From Rhodovulum sp. MB263 (GTDB lineage: Bacteria; Pseudomonadota; Alphaproteobacteria; Rhodobacterales; Rhodobacteraceae), in the NCBI RefSeq assembly GCF_002073975.1, contig NZ_CP020384.1, positions 992,001 through 1,056,000 of the forward strand: DNA of 64,000 bases, given 5' to 3'. The position numbers and the translations under genes are program-made. The notes below the pieces were generated by a model. That model was not told the origin of the DNA. It ran no database searches and saw nothing but the letters and a program-made list of their open reading frames with translations. Each line of letters opens with the position of its first letter. Within the stretch, counting starts at the first letter, position 1. Below are positions 19,268 through 29,797 of the stretch, piece after piece.

Positions 19268-20116
19268 ATGATGATGCGGATTGCGGCGTTTGCCCTGACG
19301 GTGGCTCTGGGGCTGGCGGCGGGCGGGCCCGCCTCCGCCCAGTCGCGCGACGAGACCCTGGCGGATATCCGCCAGGAACTGACGGTGCTGAATGTCTCGG
19401 TGCAGGGGCTCAAGCGCGAGTTCTCGACCACCGGCGGCGCCATGGGAACGGCTGCCGGCGGCTCGGCGCTGCAGCGGCTCGACGCGATCGAGGAACAGCT
19501 TCAGCGGCTGACCTCGAAGACCGAGGAACTCGAGCACCGGGTCCGGCAGGTGGTCGATGACGGCACCCGCCGGATCGGCGATCTCGAATTCCGGCTGGTC
19601 GAGCTCGAGGGCGGCGACGTTTCGAAGCTTGGCCAGACCTCGACGCTGGGCGGCGGTTCCGGAGCGCAGACGCCCGCCCGGGCGATCACGCCTGCGCCCG
19701 ACAGCACCGGCAGCACGGACGGCATGGAGCTTGCGGTCGGCGAGCGTGCCGATTTCGACGCGGGCAAGGCCGCGCTCGAAGCCGGACAGAACGTGAAGGC
19801 GGCCGAGATCCTTGCCCGCTTCGGCGAGACCTATCCGGGCAGCCCGCTTTCGGGCGAGGCCCAGTTCCTGCGCGGCGAGGCGCTGTCCGCGGCGGGCGAG
19901 ACCTCGCAGGCCGCGCGGGCCTATCTCGAGAGCTTCTCGGGCAGCCCCTCGGGGCCGCGTGCCCCGGCCGCGCTGCTCAAACTCGGGCTGGCGCTGAAGG
20001 AGCTGGGCCAGAGCCGCGAAGCCTGCGTCACGCTGGGCGAGGTACGCAACCGCTTCGCCGGGTCGGCCGAGGCGCAGCAAGCCGAGGGGGCGATGGGGGC
20101 CGCCGGGTGCAACTGA
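19268..20116 (+). CDS. cpoB: cell division coordinator CpoB (YbgF)
   Basis: A 282-residue periplasmic protein. A signal peptide ends at PASAQS; a coiled coil follows (about 30-110; RLDAIEEQLQRLTSKTEELE) that trimerises, then a linker and a C-terminal TPR block (about 160-280; FDAGKAALEAGQNVKAAEIL, YPGSPLSGEAQFLRGEAL). In E. coli it links Tol energy to septal peptidoglycan synthesis by PBP1B. GAGGACAGG lies right before the first of three ATGs. The stop overlaps tilS. Confidence 0.93.
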   Translation: MMMRIAAFALTVALGLAAGGPASAQSRDETLADIRQELTVLNVSVQGLKREFSTTGGAMGTAAGGSALQRLDAIEEQLQRLTSKTEELEHRVRQVVDDGTRRIGDLEFRLVELEGGDVSKLGQTSTLGGGSGAQTPARAITPAPDSTGSTDGMELAVGERADFDAGKAALEAGQNVKAAEILARFGETYPGSPLSGEAQFLRGEALSAAGETSQAARAYLESFSGSPSGPRAPAALLKLGLALKELGQSREACVTLGEVRNRFAGSAEAQQAEGAMGAAGCN

Positions 20117-21375
20117 GCGCCCGCGCCGAAATGCTGGCCGCCGCGCTCGAGCGGGCCTGTCCGGGCGCGGCACCGCTGGCCGTCGCGGTTTCGGGCGGCG
20201 GAGATTCCCTTGCCCTGCTCCTGGCCGCGGCAGCGCGGGCGGGGGCCTCCGGGCCGGCGGTTTCGGCGGTGACCGTCGATCATGGGCTCCGGCCAGAAGC
20301 CGCTACCGAGGCCCGCCGCGTCGCCGAGATCTGCGCGACCCGCGGCATTCCCCATGACATCCTCGTCTGGCAGGGCTGGGACGGGCAGGGCAACCTGCAG
20401 GCTGCGGCGCGGCAGGCCCGGCTGCGGCTGATTGCGTATTGGGCCAGGGACCGGGACATCGGTCGGGTGGCGCTGGCGCATACCCGCGACGATCAGGCCG
20501 AGACGGTGCTGATGCGGCTCGCGCGCGGGGCCGGTGTCGACGGGCTGGCCGGGATGGCGCCCGAGCGGCGGGCCGGGGGCGTGAGCTGGCTGCGTCCCTT
20601 TCTCGGCATTCCGCGCGCCGATCTGCGCAGCTATCTCGAGGAATGCGGGCAGGACTGGATCGAGGATCCGTCGAATGACGACCGGCGCTTCGAGCGGGTG
20701 CGGGTCCGGCAGGCGCTGGAGCTGTTGCGCCCGGTCGGGATCGGTGCGGCGGGGCTGGCCGCGACCGCGACCCGGCTGGCCTCTGCCCGCGCCGCGCTGG
20801 ACGCCGCGACCGCCGAGGCGGCCGCGCGTCTGGTGCGCGAAGAGGCGGGCGATCTGCTGATCGAGGCCGGGGGGCTTGCCGCGCTGCCCGAAGAGATCGC
20901 GCGCCGGCTGGTCCTGGCGGGGCTCGGCTGGGTTTCGGGTGCGGGCTATCCGCCGCGCGCCCGGGGGCTCGAGGCCGCGCTCTCGGCGCTGATGCGCGGG
21001 CCCCGGGCCACGCTTCACGGCTGTCTTCTGCAACGCGCCCGGGGGCGGATCCGGATCGGCCGCGAGCCCGCCGCCGTGGCCGGGCTAAGCTGCGCGCCCG
21101 GAACTCTCTGGGACGGACGCTGGCGGCTTTCCGGCCCGGCCGACGCAGGCTCTGGTGAGGGGGCTCCGGAGGGGCTCGAGATCCGTGCGCTGGGCGCGGA
21201 GGGGCTTGCCGCCTGTCCGGACTGGCGCGCGGCCGGGCTGCCGCGGACGACCCTGATCGCCTCGCCCTCGGTCTGGCAGGGGGGCGCGCTGATCGCCGCA
21301 CCGCTGGCCGGGTATGGAAAAAACTGGAGCGCGGCGGTAAACCCTTCCTTCACGGCCCATCTTCTCTCGCATTGA
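20107..21375 (+). CDS. tilS: tRNA(Ile)-lysidine synthase TilS
   Basis: A 422-residue enzyme that joins lysine to cytidine 34 of tRNA-Ile(CAU), changing its decoding from AUG to AUA. The PP-loop ATP site is [14 protein letters not shown] (about 19-32) and [17 protein letters not shown] is the family motif (about 126-142), followed by [16 protein letters not shown]. The GTG at 20107 overlaps the cpoB stop; an ATG at 20131 is an alternative start that still leaves the PP-loop. The essential gene sits between cpoB and ftsH, a common order. Confidence 0.93.
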   Translation: MQLSARAEMLAAALERACPGAAPLAVAVSGGGDSLALLLAAAARAGASGPAVSAVTVDHGLRPEAATEARRVAEICATRGIPHDILVWQGWDGQGNLQAAARQARLRLIAYWARDRDIGRVALAHTRDDQAETVLMRLARGAGVDGLAGMAPERRAGGVSWLRPFLGIPRADLRSYLEECGQDWIEDPSNDDRRFERVRVRQALELLRPVGIGAAGLAATATRLASARAALDAATAEAAARLVREEAGDLLIEAGGLAALPEEIARRLVLAGLGWVSGAGYPPRARGLEAALSALMRGPRATLHGCLLQRARGRIRIGREPAAVAGLSCAPGTLWDGRWRLSGPADAGSGEGAPEGLEIRALGAEGLAACPDWRAAGLPRTTLIASPSVWQGGALIAAPLAGYGKNWSAAVNPSFTAHLLSH

Positions 21376-21442
21376 ACATGCGCCCTCAATCGCTATCTTA
21401 GACCAATGGCCGGGCGCGCCTTTGCCCGGCACACCGAAATTC

Positions 21443-21457
21443 AAGGAGTACGCCTTG
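21443..21457 (+). promoter_or_regulatory. ribosome binding site and TTG start of ftsH
   Basis: AAGGAG at 21443-21448 stands 6 nt before TTG 21455-21457. No ATG or GTG in the frame is so placed. The upstream in-frame ATG at 21422 has no ribosome binding site and would add residues absent from relatives. Confidence 0.8.
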
Positions 21458-23362
21458 GGCAACGCGCGACAAATCGCCTTCTGGGTCGTCCTGTTTCTGC
21501 TGATCCTGGCGCTGTTCAACCTGTTCAGCGGTGGGCAGGGGGCCATGTCCTCGCAGACCATCAGCTATTCCGAGTTCCTCCGCAACGTCGAGGCCGGCCA
21601 GGTTTCGAGCGTCAAGCTTGACGGCGAACGTGCGGTGATCCGGGAAGCCGATGGCAGCACCGTTACCGCGATCGTGCCGCGCGGCACCGACGTGACCGAG
21701 CAATTGCTCGCCAAGAACGTCGATGTCACCGCCGAGCCGCAGGAACAGAACGGCCTTCTGGCCTATATCGGGACGCTTCTGCCCTTCATCATCCTGATCG
21801 GGATCTGGATCTTCCTGATGAACCGGATGCAGGGTGGCGGACGCGGCGGGGCCATGGGCTTTGGCAAGTCCAAGGCCAAGCTTCTGACCGAAAAGCATGG
21901 CCGCGTCACTTTCGACGACGTGGCTGGCATCGACGAGGCCAAGGACGAGCTGGAAGAGATCGTCGAATTCCTGCGCAATCCGCAGAAATTCTCGCGTCTC
22001 GGCGGCAAGATCCCGAAAGGCGCTCTGCTGGTCGGTCCGCCCGGCACCGGCAAGACGCTGCTCGCGCGCGCCATCGCGGGCGAGGCGGGCGTGCCCTTCT
22101 TCACCATCTCGGGCTCCGACTTCGTCGAGATGTTCGTGGGCGTCGGTGCCTCCCGCGTCCGCGACATGTTCGAGCAGGCCAAGAAGAACGCCCCCTGCAT
22201 CGTCTTCATCGACGAGATCGACGCTGTCGGCCGGTCGCGTGGCGTCGGCTATGGCGGCGGCAATGACGAGCGCGAACAGACGCTGAACCAGCTTCTGGTC
22301 GAGATGGACGGCTTCGAGGCCAATGAGGGCATCATCATCGTCGCGGCCACCAACCGCCCCGACGTGCTGGACCCCGCGCTGTTGCGTCCCGGCCGGTTCG
22401 ACCGCCAGGTGCAGGTGCCGAACCCCGACATCAAGGGCCGCGAGAAGATCCTGGGCGTTCATGCCCGCAAGGTGCCGCTTGGCCCCGATGTCGATCTGCG
22501 CATCATCGCTCGCGGCACGCCCGGCTTCTCGGGCGCGGATCTCGCCAACCTCGTCAACGAAGCGGCGCTGATGGCCGCGCGCGTCGGCCGGCGCTTCGTG
22601 ACGATGGAGGATTTCGAGAATGCCAAGGACAAGGTCATGATGGGGGCCGAACGGCGCTCGATGGTCATGACCGAGGACGAGAAGAAGCTGACCGCCTATC
22701 ACGAGGGCGGGCATGCCATCGTCGGCCTCAATGTCCCGCAGCACGATCCGATCCACAAGGCGACGATCATCCCGCGTGGCCGTGCGCTGGGTCTGGTTCT
22801 GTCGCTGCCCGAACGCGACCAGCTCTCGGTCAGCTACACCAAGTACAAGTCCAAGATCGCCATGGCGATGGGCGGGCGCGTGGCCGAAGAGCTGATCTTC
22901 GGCAGGGAGAACGTGACCTCGGGCGCCTCCTCGGACATCCAGCAGGCGACCCGGATCGCCCGGGCGATGGTGACCCAGTTCGGCTTCGACCCCGAGCTTG
23001 GCTATGTCGATTATGCCAATGAACAGGACAGCTATCTCGGGTCCTATAACAGCGGTCCCAAGCATTCGACCGCGACCCAGAAGATCATCGACGACAAGGT
23101 CAAGGCGCTGGTCGACGAGGGCTATCAGACGGCGACGCGGATCCTGACCGAGAAGCGCGAGGATCTGGAACGGCTGGCCCAGGGGCTTCTGGAATACGAG
23201 ACGCTGACCGGCAGCGAGATCACCAAGGTCATCGCCGGCGAGGCGCTGAGCCGGGGCGATGACGACACGCCCGGCACCGGCGGCGACACGCCCTCGGTCA
23301 CGGCCATTCCGAAGACCAAGCCGCGCCCCAAATCCGGCTTCGAGCCGGAACCCATGGCCTGA
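21455..23362 (+). CDS. ftsH: ATP-dependent zinc metalloprotease FtsH
   Basis: A 635-residue membrane-bound AAA+ protease that degrades misfolded membrane proteins and regulators. Membrane segments are at about 8-24 and 100-120 with a periplasmic domain between. Walker A is GPPGTGKT (about 193-200), Walker B is [12 protein letters not shown], the SRH region is [15 protein letters not shown], and the zinc site is HEGGH (about 416-420) with a downstream acidic ligand. The start is TTG, fixed by the ribosome binding site, giving [12 protein letters not shown]. The tail ends in a Pro/Lys-rich stretch. Confidence 0.97.
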   Translation: MGNARQIAFWVVLFLLILALFNLFSGGQGAMSSQTISYSEFLRNVEAGQVSSVKLDGERAVIREADGSTVTAIVPRGTDVTEQLLAKNVDVTAEPQEQNGLLAYIGTLLPFIILIGIWIFLMNRMQGGGRGGAMGFGKSKAKLLTEKHGRVTFDDVAGIDEAKDELEEIVEFLRNPQKFSRLGGKIPKGALLVGPPGTGKTLLARAIAGEAGVPFFTISGSDFVEMFVGVGASRVRDMFEQAKKNAPCIVFIDEIDAVGRSRGVGYGGGNDEREQTLNQLLVEMDGFEANEGIIIVAATNRPDVLDPALLRPGRFDRQVQVPNPDIKGREKILGVHARKVPLGPDVDLRIIARGTPGFSGADLANLVNEAALMAARVGRRFVTMEDFENAKDKVMMGAERRSMVMTEDEKKLTAYHEGGHAIVGLNVPQHDPIHKATIIPRGRALGLVLSLPERDQLSVSYTKYKSKIAMAMGGRVAEELIFGRENVTSGASSDIQQATRIARAMVTQFGFDPELGYVDYANEQDSYLGSYNSGPKHSTATQKIIDDKVKALVDEGYQTATRILTEKREDLERLAQGLLEYETLTGSEITKVIAGEALSRGDDDTPGTGGDTPSVTAIPKTKPRPKSGFEPEPMA

Positions 23363-23388
23363 GCCAGGGCGCTCTGACCGAACCGAAG

Positions 23389-23424
23389 ACCCCGGACCCC
23401 CACAGGTTCCGGGGTTTTCCTTTT
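23389..23424 (+). terminator. Rho-independent terminator after ftsH
   Basis: ACCCCGGA (23389-23396) pairs with TCCGGGGT (23408-23415) and is followed by TTTTCCTTTT. It closes the long ruvC-to-ftsH gene set. Confidence 0.85.
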
Positions 23425-23672
23425 CAGCCGGGCGCGGCCCCGGCATGGGCCGACATGGCAGCCCCCGGGCTGCTTTCCGTCCACCCTTGCGTCCTTTCCG
23501 GCCGGGGCCGGGATCGCATCCTCTGCCCGAAGGTCGATGCCGCCTTTCCGGTCCCACCGGCAGGTGGCCCCGCTGCTCGCGCCGTGGCGCTTTTCTCCTG
23601 CCTCTGAGGCGCTGGCCCTCGCGCCGGCAAGCGGCTATTGCTCTGCAAAACGGGAACCTATGGAGGATCGGC

Positions 23673-25349
23673 ATGGCGCCGAAGACGGATATCGAAATCG
23701 CCCGCGCAGCCGATAAGCGTCCGATCGAGGAAATCGGCGCTAGGCTCGGCATTCCGGCCGAGGCCCTGCTGCCCTATGGGCGCGACAAGGCCAAGGTCGC
23801 GGCCGGGTACATCGCCGGCCTCGAGGGGCGTCCCGAAGGCCGCCTGATCCTCGTGACCGCGATCAACCCCACGCCCGCGGGCGAGGGCAAGACGACGACG
23901 ACGGTGGGGCTGGGCGACGGGCTGTCGCGGCTCGGCCACAAGACGGCGATCTGCATCCGCGAGGCCTCGCTCGGGCCCTGTTTCGGGATGAAGGGCGGTG
24001 CGGCCGGCGGCGGCCATGCCCAGATCGTGCCGATGGAGGACATGAACCTTCATTTCACCGGCGATTTCCATGCCATCACCTCGGCCCATAACCTGCTGGC
24101 CGCGATGATCGACAACCACATCCACTGGGGCAACGAGCTGGATATCGATCCGCGCCGCGTGACCTGGCGGCGGGTGATGGACATGAACGACCGGGCCCTG
24201 CGCGACATCGTCTGCTCGCTGGGCGGGGCCTCCAACGGCTACCCGCGCGAGACCGGCTTTGACATCACCGTGGCGTCCGAGGTGATGGCCATCCTCTGCC
24301 TCGCCACCGATCTGGCCGATCTGCAGCGCCGGCTGGGCGACATCATCATCGGCTATACCCGCGACGCGGCGCCGGTCCATGCGCGCGATCTGAAGGCCGA
24401 CGGAGCGATGACGGCGCTGTTGCGCGAGGCGATGCAGCCCAATCTGGTGCAGACGCTGGAACACACGCCCGCCTTTGTCCATGGCGGCCCCTTCGCCAAT
24501 ATCGCCCATGGCTGCAATTCGGTCATCGCCACGCGCACTGCGCTGCGGCTGGCCGATTACGTGGTGACCGAGGCCGGTTTCGGGGCCGATCTCGGCGCAG
24601 AGAAATTCATGGACATCAAATGCCGCAAGGCCGGACTTGCGCCTTCGGCGGTGGTGATCGTGGCCACCGTCAAGGCGCTGAAGATGAATGGCGGCGTCGC
24701 CAGGGCCGATCTGAAGGCCGAGGATGTGGCGGCGGTGCAGGCGGGCTGCGCCAATCTCGGGCGCCATATCGAGAACATGCGCGCCTTCGGGGTGCCCGCG
24801 ATCGTCGCCATCAACCATTTCGCGGGCGATACCGAGGCCGAGATCGCCGCAGTGCAGGATTACGTGCGCGGGCAGGGGACCGAGGCGGTGCTGTGCCGGC
24901 ACTGGGCCGAGGGCGGTGCCGGCATCGAACGGCTGGCCGAGATGGTCGTGGCGCTGGCCGGGACCGGGCATAGCGGTTTCGCGCCGCTCTATCCCGACGG
25001 GATGGGCCTTTTCCAGAAGATCGAGACCATTGCGCGCCGGGTCTACCGCGCCGATCATGTCGTGGCCGATCAGAATATCCGCGACCGGCTGAGCGCCTGG
25101 GAAGAGGCGGGCTATGGTCATCTGCCAATCTGCATGGCCAAGACCCAGTATTCCTTCAGCGCCGACCCCGAACGGATCGGGGCGCCCGAGGGCTTCGATG
25201 TGCCGATCCGCGAGGTGCGCCTGGCGGCCGGGGCGGGCTTCGTCGTGGCGATCTGCGGCCGGATCATGACCATGCCGGGCTTGCCGCGCCATCCGGCGGC
25301 CGAGATCATCGGCCTGAATGCCGAGGGGCAGGTCGAGGGGCTGTTCTGA
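23673..25349 (+). CDS. fhs: formate--tetrahydrofolate ligase
   Basis: A 558-residue enzyme that makes 10-formyl-THF from formate, THF and ATP. The P-loop is [18 protein letters not shown] (about 68-85), with [25 protein letters not shown] ([18 protein letters not shown]) typical of the family and [10 protein letters not shown] near the end. The length is standard. GGAGGATC at 23662-23669 fixes the ATG. Together with folD downstream it feeds one-carbon units to purine and amino-acid synthesis or runs in reverse to release formate. Confidence 0.97.
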   Translation: MAPKTDIEIARAADKRPIEEIGARLGIPAEALLPYGRDKAKVAAGYIAGLEGRPEGRLILVTAINPTPAGEGKTTTTVGLGDGLSRLGHKTAICIREASLGPCFGMKGGAAGGGHAQIVPMEDMNLHFTGDFHAITSAHNLLAAMIDNHIHWGNELDIDPRRVTWRRVMDMNDRALRDIVCSLGGASNGYPRETGFDITVASEVMAILCLATDLADLQRRLGDIIIGYTRDAAPVHARDLKADGAMTALLREAMQPNLVQTLEHTPAFVHGGPFANIAHGCNSVIATRTALRLADYVVTEAGFGADLGAEKFMDIKCRKAGLAPSAVVIVATVKALKMNGGVARADLKAEDVAAVQAGCANLGRHIENMRAFGVPAIVAINHFAGDTEAEIAAVQDYVRGQGTEAVLCRHWAEGGAGIERLAEMVVALAGTGHSGFAPLYPDGMGLFQKIETIARRVYRADHVVADQNIRDRLSAWEEAGYGHLPICMAKTQYSFSADPERIGAPEGFDVPIREVRLAAGAGFVVAICGRIMTMPGLPRHPAAEIIGLNAEGQVEGLF

Positions 25350-25423
25350 GCTGCAGACGGATTGATCCCCCGGGGCGGGCGGGCTAACACGCCTCCGACG
25401 GATCCCGGAACGCGAGAGGCCCG

Positions 25424-25732
25424 ATGATCGCTCCTGACAAGTGCCACAGCATGGATGACCTGCGCATCCAGATCGACGCGCTCGACGCGCGTCTCGTCTC
25501 CCTTCTGAGCGAGCGCGCCCGCTATATCGAGCGGGCCGCCCAGATCAAGGCCGGGGCCGGTCTTCCGGCCCGGATCGATGACCGTGTCGAGGAGGTGGTG
25601 GCGAATGTCCGCGCCCGGGCGTCGGTCGAGGGGCTCGATCCGGGTCTGGCCGAAAAGCTGTGGCGCGATCTCATCGAATGGTCGATCGGGCGCGAGGAAA
25701 TGGCCCTTGGGGCCGGGGAGGAGCGGCAATGA
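25424..25732 (+). CDS. chorismate mutase, AroQ class
   Basis: A 102-residue all-helical enzyme that turns chorismate into prephenate for Phe and Tyr. The family pattern is clear: [31 protein letters not shown] (as [20 protein letters not shown], with the first catalytic arginine near residue 14-22 and a lysine in the second helix), then [10 protein letters not shown] and [10 protein letters not shown]. No signal peptide is seen, so it is cytoplasmic. It overlaps folD by 4 nt (ATGA), a coupling without an obvious metabolic reason. Confidence 0.9.
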   Translation: MIAPDKCHSMDDLRIQIDALDARLVSLLSERARYIERAAQIKAGAGLPARIDDRVEEVVANVRARASVEGLDPGLAEKLWRDLIEWSIGREEMALGAGEERQ

Positions 25733-26631
25733 CGGCAACCCTGATCGATGGCAAGGCCTTTGCCGCCAGTATCCGCGAGAAGGTCGCGGCCCATGTCGCG
25801 GCGATGAAGGCCGAGCACGGCTTGACCCCGGGGCTGGCCGTGGTCCTGGTCGGCGAAGATCCGGCCAGCCAGGTCTATGTGCGCAACAAGGGCCAGCAGA
25901 CGAAAGAGGTCGGAATGGCCTCTTTCGAACATCGCCTTGCCGCCGAAACCTCCGAGGCCGAGCTTCTGGCACTGATCGCGCAGCTGAATGACGACCCGGC
26001 AGTGCATGGAATTCTCGTACAGCTTCCGGTGCCGGACCATATCGACGAGGCCAAGGTGATCAATGCCATCGACCCGGCCAAGGATGTCGACGGCTTTCAC
26101 ATTTCGAATGTCGGGCTGCTGGCCACGGGGCAGAAGTCGATGGTGCCCTGCACCCCTCTGGGCTGCCTGCTGATGCTGCGCGACAGGCTGGGCAGTCTGT
26201 CGGGGCTGAATGCTGTCGTGGTCGGGCGCTCGAACATCGTCGGCAAGCCGATGGCGCAATTGCTGCTGAAGGAAAGCTGCACCGTGACGGTCGCGCATTC
26301 CCGCACCCGCGATCTGCCCGAGCTCTGCCGTGGCGCGGATATTCTCGTCGCTGCTGTCGGCCGGCCGCAGATGATCCCGGGCGACTGGGTCAAGCCCGGT
26401 GCCACGGTGATCGATGTCGGCATCAACCGCATCCCGGCGCCCGAGAAGGGCGAGGGCAAGACCCGGCTTGTCGGCGATGTCGATTTCGCCAGCGCGGTAG
26501 AGGTTGCCGGGGCAATCACGCCGGTTCCGGGCGGGGTCGGGCCGATGACGATCGCCTGCCTGCTGGCCAATACCGTCACCGCCTGCTGCCGCGCCCATGG
26601 CCTGCCCGAACCCGAGGGGCTGGCCGTCTGA
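25729..26631 (+). CDS. folD: bifunctional methylenetetrahydrofolate dehydrogenase/cyclohydrolase FolD
   Basis: A 300-residue enzyme that interconverts 5,10-methylene-, methenyl- and 10-formyl-THF with NADP. The active-site region is [14 protein letters not shown] (catalytic tyrosine and lysine near 49-54), with [15 protein letters not shown], the cofactor motif [17 protein letters not shown] and the C-terminal [19 protein letters not shown]. It starts inside the chorismate mutase stop. It is 12 nt from the convergent pdeM gene. Confidence 0.97.
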   Translation: MTATLIDGKAFAASIREKVAAHVAAMKAEHGLTPGLAVVLVGEDPASQVYVRNKGQQTKEVGMASFEHRLAAETSEAELLALIAQLNDDPAVHGILVQLPVPDHIDEAKVINAIDPAKDVDGFHISNVGLLATGQKSMVPCTPLGCLLMLRDRLGSLSGLNAVVVGRSNIVGKPMAQLLLKESCTVTVAHSRTRDLPELCRGADILVAAVGRPQMIPGDWVKPGATVIDVGINRIPAPEKGEGKTRLVGDVDFASAVEVAGAITPVPGGVGPMTIACLLANTVTACCRAHGLPEPEGLAV

Positions 26632-26643
26632 GGCGCGCCCTGT

Positions 26644-27306
26644 TCAGGCGCGCATCGGCACCGCCAGCGGCTTCGGCCCGGTCAGCACGGCCACGGCTTC
26701 TGGCCCCATGAGCTGCTCGAGTACCCGGTCGCGGCTGGCAAGCCCGCCGGTATAGGTGCCGAAGGCGGGCAGGATCGCCCGCGCGTGATCGATCAGGAAG
26801 CAGGGTCGCGAGACCCTGCGCCCGCCCAGGCACAGCCGGGCCTTCGGGTGGTAATGCCCTGAAATCTCGTTTCGTTCGCCCGGAATGGCGATATGGCGAA
26901 ACCATAGCGGGCCGATCTCGGCCTCTGCCAGCGCGCTGCCGCCGGGCGCGACCGGGGCGGGGTCGTGATTGCCCGAGATCCAGATCCAGTGCCGGCCGGC
27001 CATCAGTGCCAGCAGCCGCCGGGCCGCAGGCTCGGGCAGGGCGCGCGCCGCCGCGTCATCGTCGAAACTGTCGCCAAGGCAGAGCACCCTTCGGGGGGCC
27101 AGCGCGGCGATCTCGTCGGCCAGCCTGGTCAGCGTCTCGTCGGTATCATAGGGCGGCAGGAGGGCACCGCCCCGCCGCGCCACCCGTTCGGCCTTGCCAA
27201 GATGCAGATCGGCGACCGCCAGAAGCGCTTCGTCCTCCCACCAGAGCGCCCCCGAGCCGCGGGCGCTCAGCCGGGCCCCGGCGAGTGTGAAATCATGTCC
27301 CGTCAT
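26644..27306 (-). CDS. pdeM: ligase-associated DNA damage response endonuclease PdeM
   Basis: A 220-residue calcineurin-type metallophosphoesterase. The metal-binding motifs appear in order: ADLHLGK (about 32), GDSFDD (about 77), GNHDP (about 112) and GHYHPK (about 150). The family usually sits with an Lhr-like helicase, an exonuclease and an ATP-dependent ligase in a DNA-repair set. Here the helicase is next door upstream on the same strand; the exonuclease and ligase are not in the window. Confidence 0.9.
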   Translation of the reverse strand: MTGHDFTLAGARLSARGSGALWWEDEALLAVADLHLGKAERVARRGGALLPPYDTDETLTRLADEIAALAPRRVLCLGDSFDDDAAARALPEPAARRLLALMAGRHWIWISGNHDPAPVAPGGSALAEAEIGPLWFRHIAIPGERNEISGHYHPKARLCLGGRRVSRPCFLIDHARAILPAFGTYTGGLASRDRVLEQLMGPEAVAVLTGPKPLAVPMRA

Positions 27307-27345
27307 GGCGTCTCTCGATCCGATCCGGGGCGGGAAGGCAAGCGC

Positions 27346-29748
27346 TCAGGCAAGGCCCGCCTCGGCCATCAGCCGCGCGGCGGCGGCGTCGATCAGGCGC
27401 TGTTCGGCCGTCCCCCGAACCGGCACCCGCCCGGCTTCAAGGAAAAGCGGCGCGGCCAGAGGCGAGACGCGGTCGAGGCGCATATGGTCGATCCGGCCGC
27501 GCACCCGGTCCAGCATCTCCTCGATCCGGCCGAAATCGACAAGCCCCTTCATCGCCTCCTCGCGGGTAATCTCCAGAAGCACATGGCCGGGGTCGTAGCG
27601 GCGGAGCGTGTCATAGAGAATATCGGAGGAAAACGTGGCCTGACGCCCGGTCTTGCGCTGGCCGGGCAGGTTGCGCTCGATCAGCCCGGCGATGATGGCC
27701 GATGTTCGAAAACTGCGCTTCATGACGGCGTTTCCCGCAATCCAATCGGCGAAGGCCGCCTGCAACCCGTTCGAATCGAGCAAGTCGGCCGGGGTCTCGA
27801 CAGGGTCGAGGCCCCAGATAAGGGTGGCATGATCGGCGGCGACGAAGCCCAGCGGCCCAAGCCCGGCCGCCTCCATCCTCTGGGTCAGCAGAAGCCCCAG
27901 GGTCTGCTGTGCATTCCGCCCGGCAAAGCCGTAGATGCAGAGGTGATGACGGCCCTCGAAGGCGAAGGTCTCGACCAGCAGCCGGTCGGGCTCTGGCAAG
28001 CGCGAGAGCTTGCGCTGCAGCTTCAGCCAGTCGGAGGTATGAGGCGGCAGGCCGGGCCAGTCGGGCGCGTTCAGCAGGGCGAGGATGCGGTCGCAGAGCC
28101 GGGTCGAGGTGGCGAATTTGGTGCCGGCGAAGACCGCGATCCTGGGTCTGCGGCCGGGGCTTGGGCTGACCTCGACCACCATCTCGCGCAGCCCCTCGAA
28201 GCGTACCACCTGGCCGCCGATGAGAAAGCTGTCGCCGGGTGTCAGCGTGGCCGCGAAGGCCTCTTCGATCTCGCCAAGCGGTGCGCCGCGGCGGGCGGGC
28301 TTGAGGCGCACCTTCAGCCGTTCCTCCTCGACGATGGTGCCGAGATTCATCCGGATGCGCCGGGCCGCGCGCGGATCGCGCAGCGCCCAGCGCCCGTCGG
28401 GTGCCTGCTTCAGCCGCTGCCAGCGGTCATAGGCGCGCAGCGCATAGCCCCCGGTTGCGGCGAAATCGAGACAGGACTCGAAGCTGGCACAGGGAAGCTC
28501 GGCATAGGGCCCGGCCGAGCGGATCTCGTCGAACAGCGCATCGGCCTCGAAGGGACCGGCAGCAGCGCAGGTGAGGATATGCTGACACAGCACGTCGCGC
28601 GCACCGGGGCCGCGCGGCGCGCCGTCGAGATCGCGGGCCCGCACCGCCTCGAGCGCGGCGAGGCATTCCACCACCTCGAACCGGTTCGCAGGCACGAGCA
28701 GGGCCTTGGAAGGCGCGCTATAGCGGTGATTGGCGCGGCCGATCCGCTGCACCAGACGCTTGACGTTCTTCGGCGCGCCGACCTGGATCACCAGATCGAC
28801 ATCGCCCCAGTCGATCCCCAGATCGAGCGACCCGGTGCAGACGACCGCGCGCAGCCGTCCCTCGGCCATCGCGGCCTCGACCTTCAGACGGGCCTCGCGC
28901 GACAGGCTGCCGTGATGGATCGCGATCGGCAGGTTCGCCTCATTGGCAAGCCAGAGATCGCGGAAGAACAGCTCGGCTTGGGCGCGGGTGTTGTGAAAGA
29001 CCAGCGTGGTGCGGTGCCGGGCGATCTCGGCCAGAACGGCGGGGATGGCATGGCGCGCGCCGCCGCCGGACCAGGGCGGCGGTGCGCCGGTCTCGAGCAT
29101 GGCGATATCGGGGGGCGGGCCGGGATCGGCGGTCAGGATGTCGCAGGGTGCGCGCGCGGGGGCCAGAAAGCGGCCAAGCGCGGGCGGGTCCTCGACCGTG
29201 GCCGACAGCCCGATGCGCCGGAAGCCGGGGCAGAGCCGGTCCAGCCGGGCCAGTGCGAGGCTCAGCTGATCGCCCCGCTTCGAGTCGGCCAGCGCATGGA
29301 TCTCGTCGACGATGACCCGGCGGAGCCCGGCAAAGATGCGCGGCGCGTCCTCGTAGCTGAGCATCAGCGCGAGGCTTTCGGGCGTTGTCAGCAGGATATG
29401 GGGCGGATCGGCGCGCTGGCGGCGGCGGCGGGATTGCGGGGTGTCGCCGGTCCGGTCCTCGACCCGGATCGGCAGCGCCATCTCCTCGATCGGGCGGCCG
29501 AGATTGCGCCGGATGTCGGCCGTGAGCGCCTTGAGCGGCGAGATGTAGAGACTGTGCAAGCCTGTGGGGGTATTTTCGGCCAGATCGACCAGGGTAGGCA
29601 GGAATCCTGCAAGTGTCTTGCCGCCGCCAGTCGGCGCGACCAGCAAGAGCGCGGGGGTTTCGGCCCGCTCCAGCATCGCTTTTTGATGCGGATGCAGCTG
29701 CCAGCCACGGGTGGCGAACCAGTCTGCGAAGGGGGCGGGCAGGGCCAT
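27346..29748 (-). CDS. ligase-associated DNA damage response DEXH-box helicase (Lhr-type)
   Basis: An 800-residue superfamily 2 helicase. Motif I is VAPTGGGKTLAGF, II is VIVDEIHAL, III is GLSATVEDP, IV-VI include TLVFHNTRAQAE, CTGSLDLGIDWGDVD and QRIGRANHRYS, followed by the Lhr winged-helix and Lhr-specific domains. It probably unwinds nicked or damaged duplex for the linked nuclease and ligase. The start at 29748 (MALPAPFADWFATRGW) fits the family; an in-frame ATG at 29832 lies inside dtd and would add 28 atypical residues. The ribosome binding site is weak for both. Confidence 0.9.
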   Translation of the reverse strand: MALPAPFADWFATRGWQLHPHQKAMLERAETPALLLVAPTGGGKTLAGFLPTLVDLAENTPTGLHSLYISPLKALTADIRRNLGRPIEEMALPIRVEDRTGDTPQSRRRRQRADPPHILLTTPESLALMLSYEDAPRIFAGLRRVIVDEIHALADSKRGDQLSLALARLDRLCPGFRRIGLSATVEDPPALGRFLAPARAPCDILTADPGPPPDIAMLETGAPPPWSGGGARHAIPAVLAEIARHRTTLVFHNTRAQAELFFRDLWLANEANLPIAIHHGSLSREARLKVEAAMAEGRLRAVVCTGSLDLGIDWGDVDLVIQVGAPKNVKRLVQRIGRANHRYSAPSKALLVPANRFEVVECLAALEAVRARDLDGAPRGPGARDVLCQHILTCAAAGPFEADALFDEIRSAGPYAELPCASFESCLDFAATGGYALRAYDRWQRLKQAPDGRWALRDPRAARRIRMNLGTIVEEERLKVRLKPARRGAPLGEIEEAFAATLTPGDSFLIGGQVVRFEGLREMVVEVSPSPGRRPRIAVFAGTKFATSTRLCDRILALLNAPDWPGLPPHTSDWLKLQRKLSRLPEPDRLLVETFAFEGRHHLCIYGFAGRNAQQTLGLLLTQRMEAAGLGPLGFVAADHATLIWGLDPVETPADLLDSNGLQAAFADWIAGNAVMKRSFRTSAIIAGLIERNLPGQRKTGRQATFSSDILYDTLRRYDPGHVLLEITREEAMKGLVDFGRIEEMLDRVRGRIDHMRLDRVSPLAAPLFLEAGRVPVRGTAEQRLIDAAAARLMAEAGLA

Positions 29749-29797
29749 CGGCGTGGCGGCGGTCAGGCCTGGGCCGGGGCGAAAGAGGCGGGCGCGG

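Noticed and set aside
23425-23672. A possible riboswitch in the 250-base leader of fhs
   Set aside because: I searched by eye for folate, SAM, glycine and cobalamin riboswitch cores and saw none.
21398-23752. A 784-codon open frame on the minus strand
   Set aside because: It lies wholly opposite ftsH and has no family resemblance; the composition explains it.
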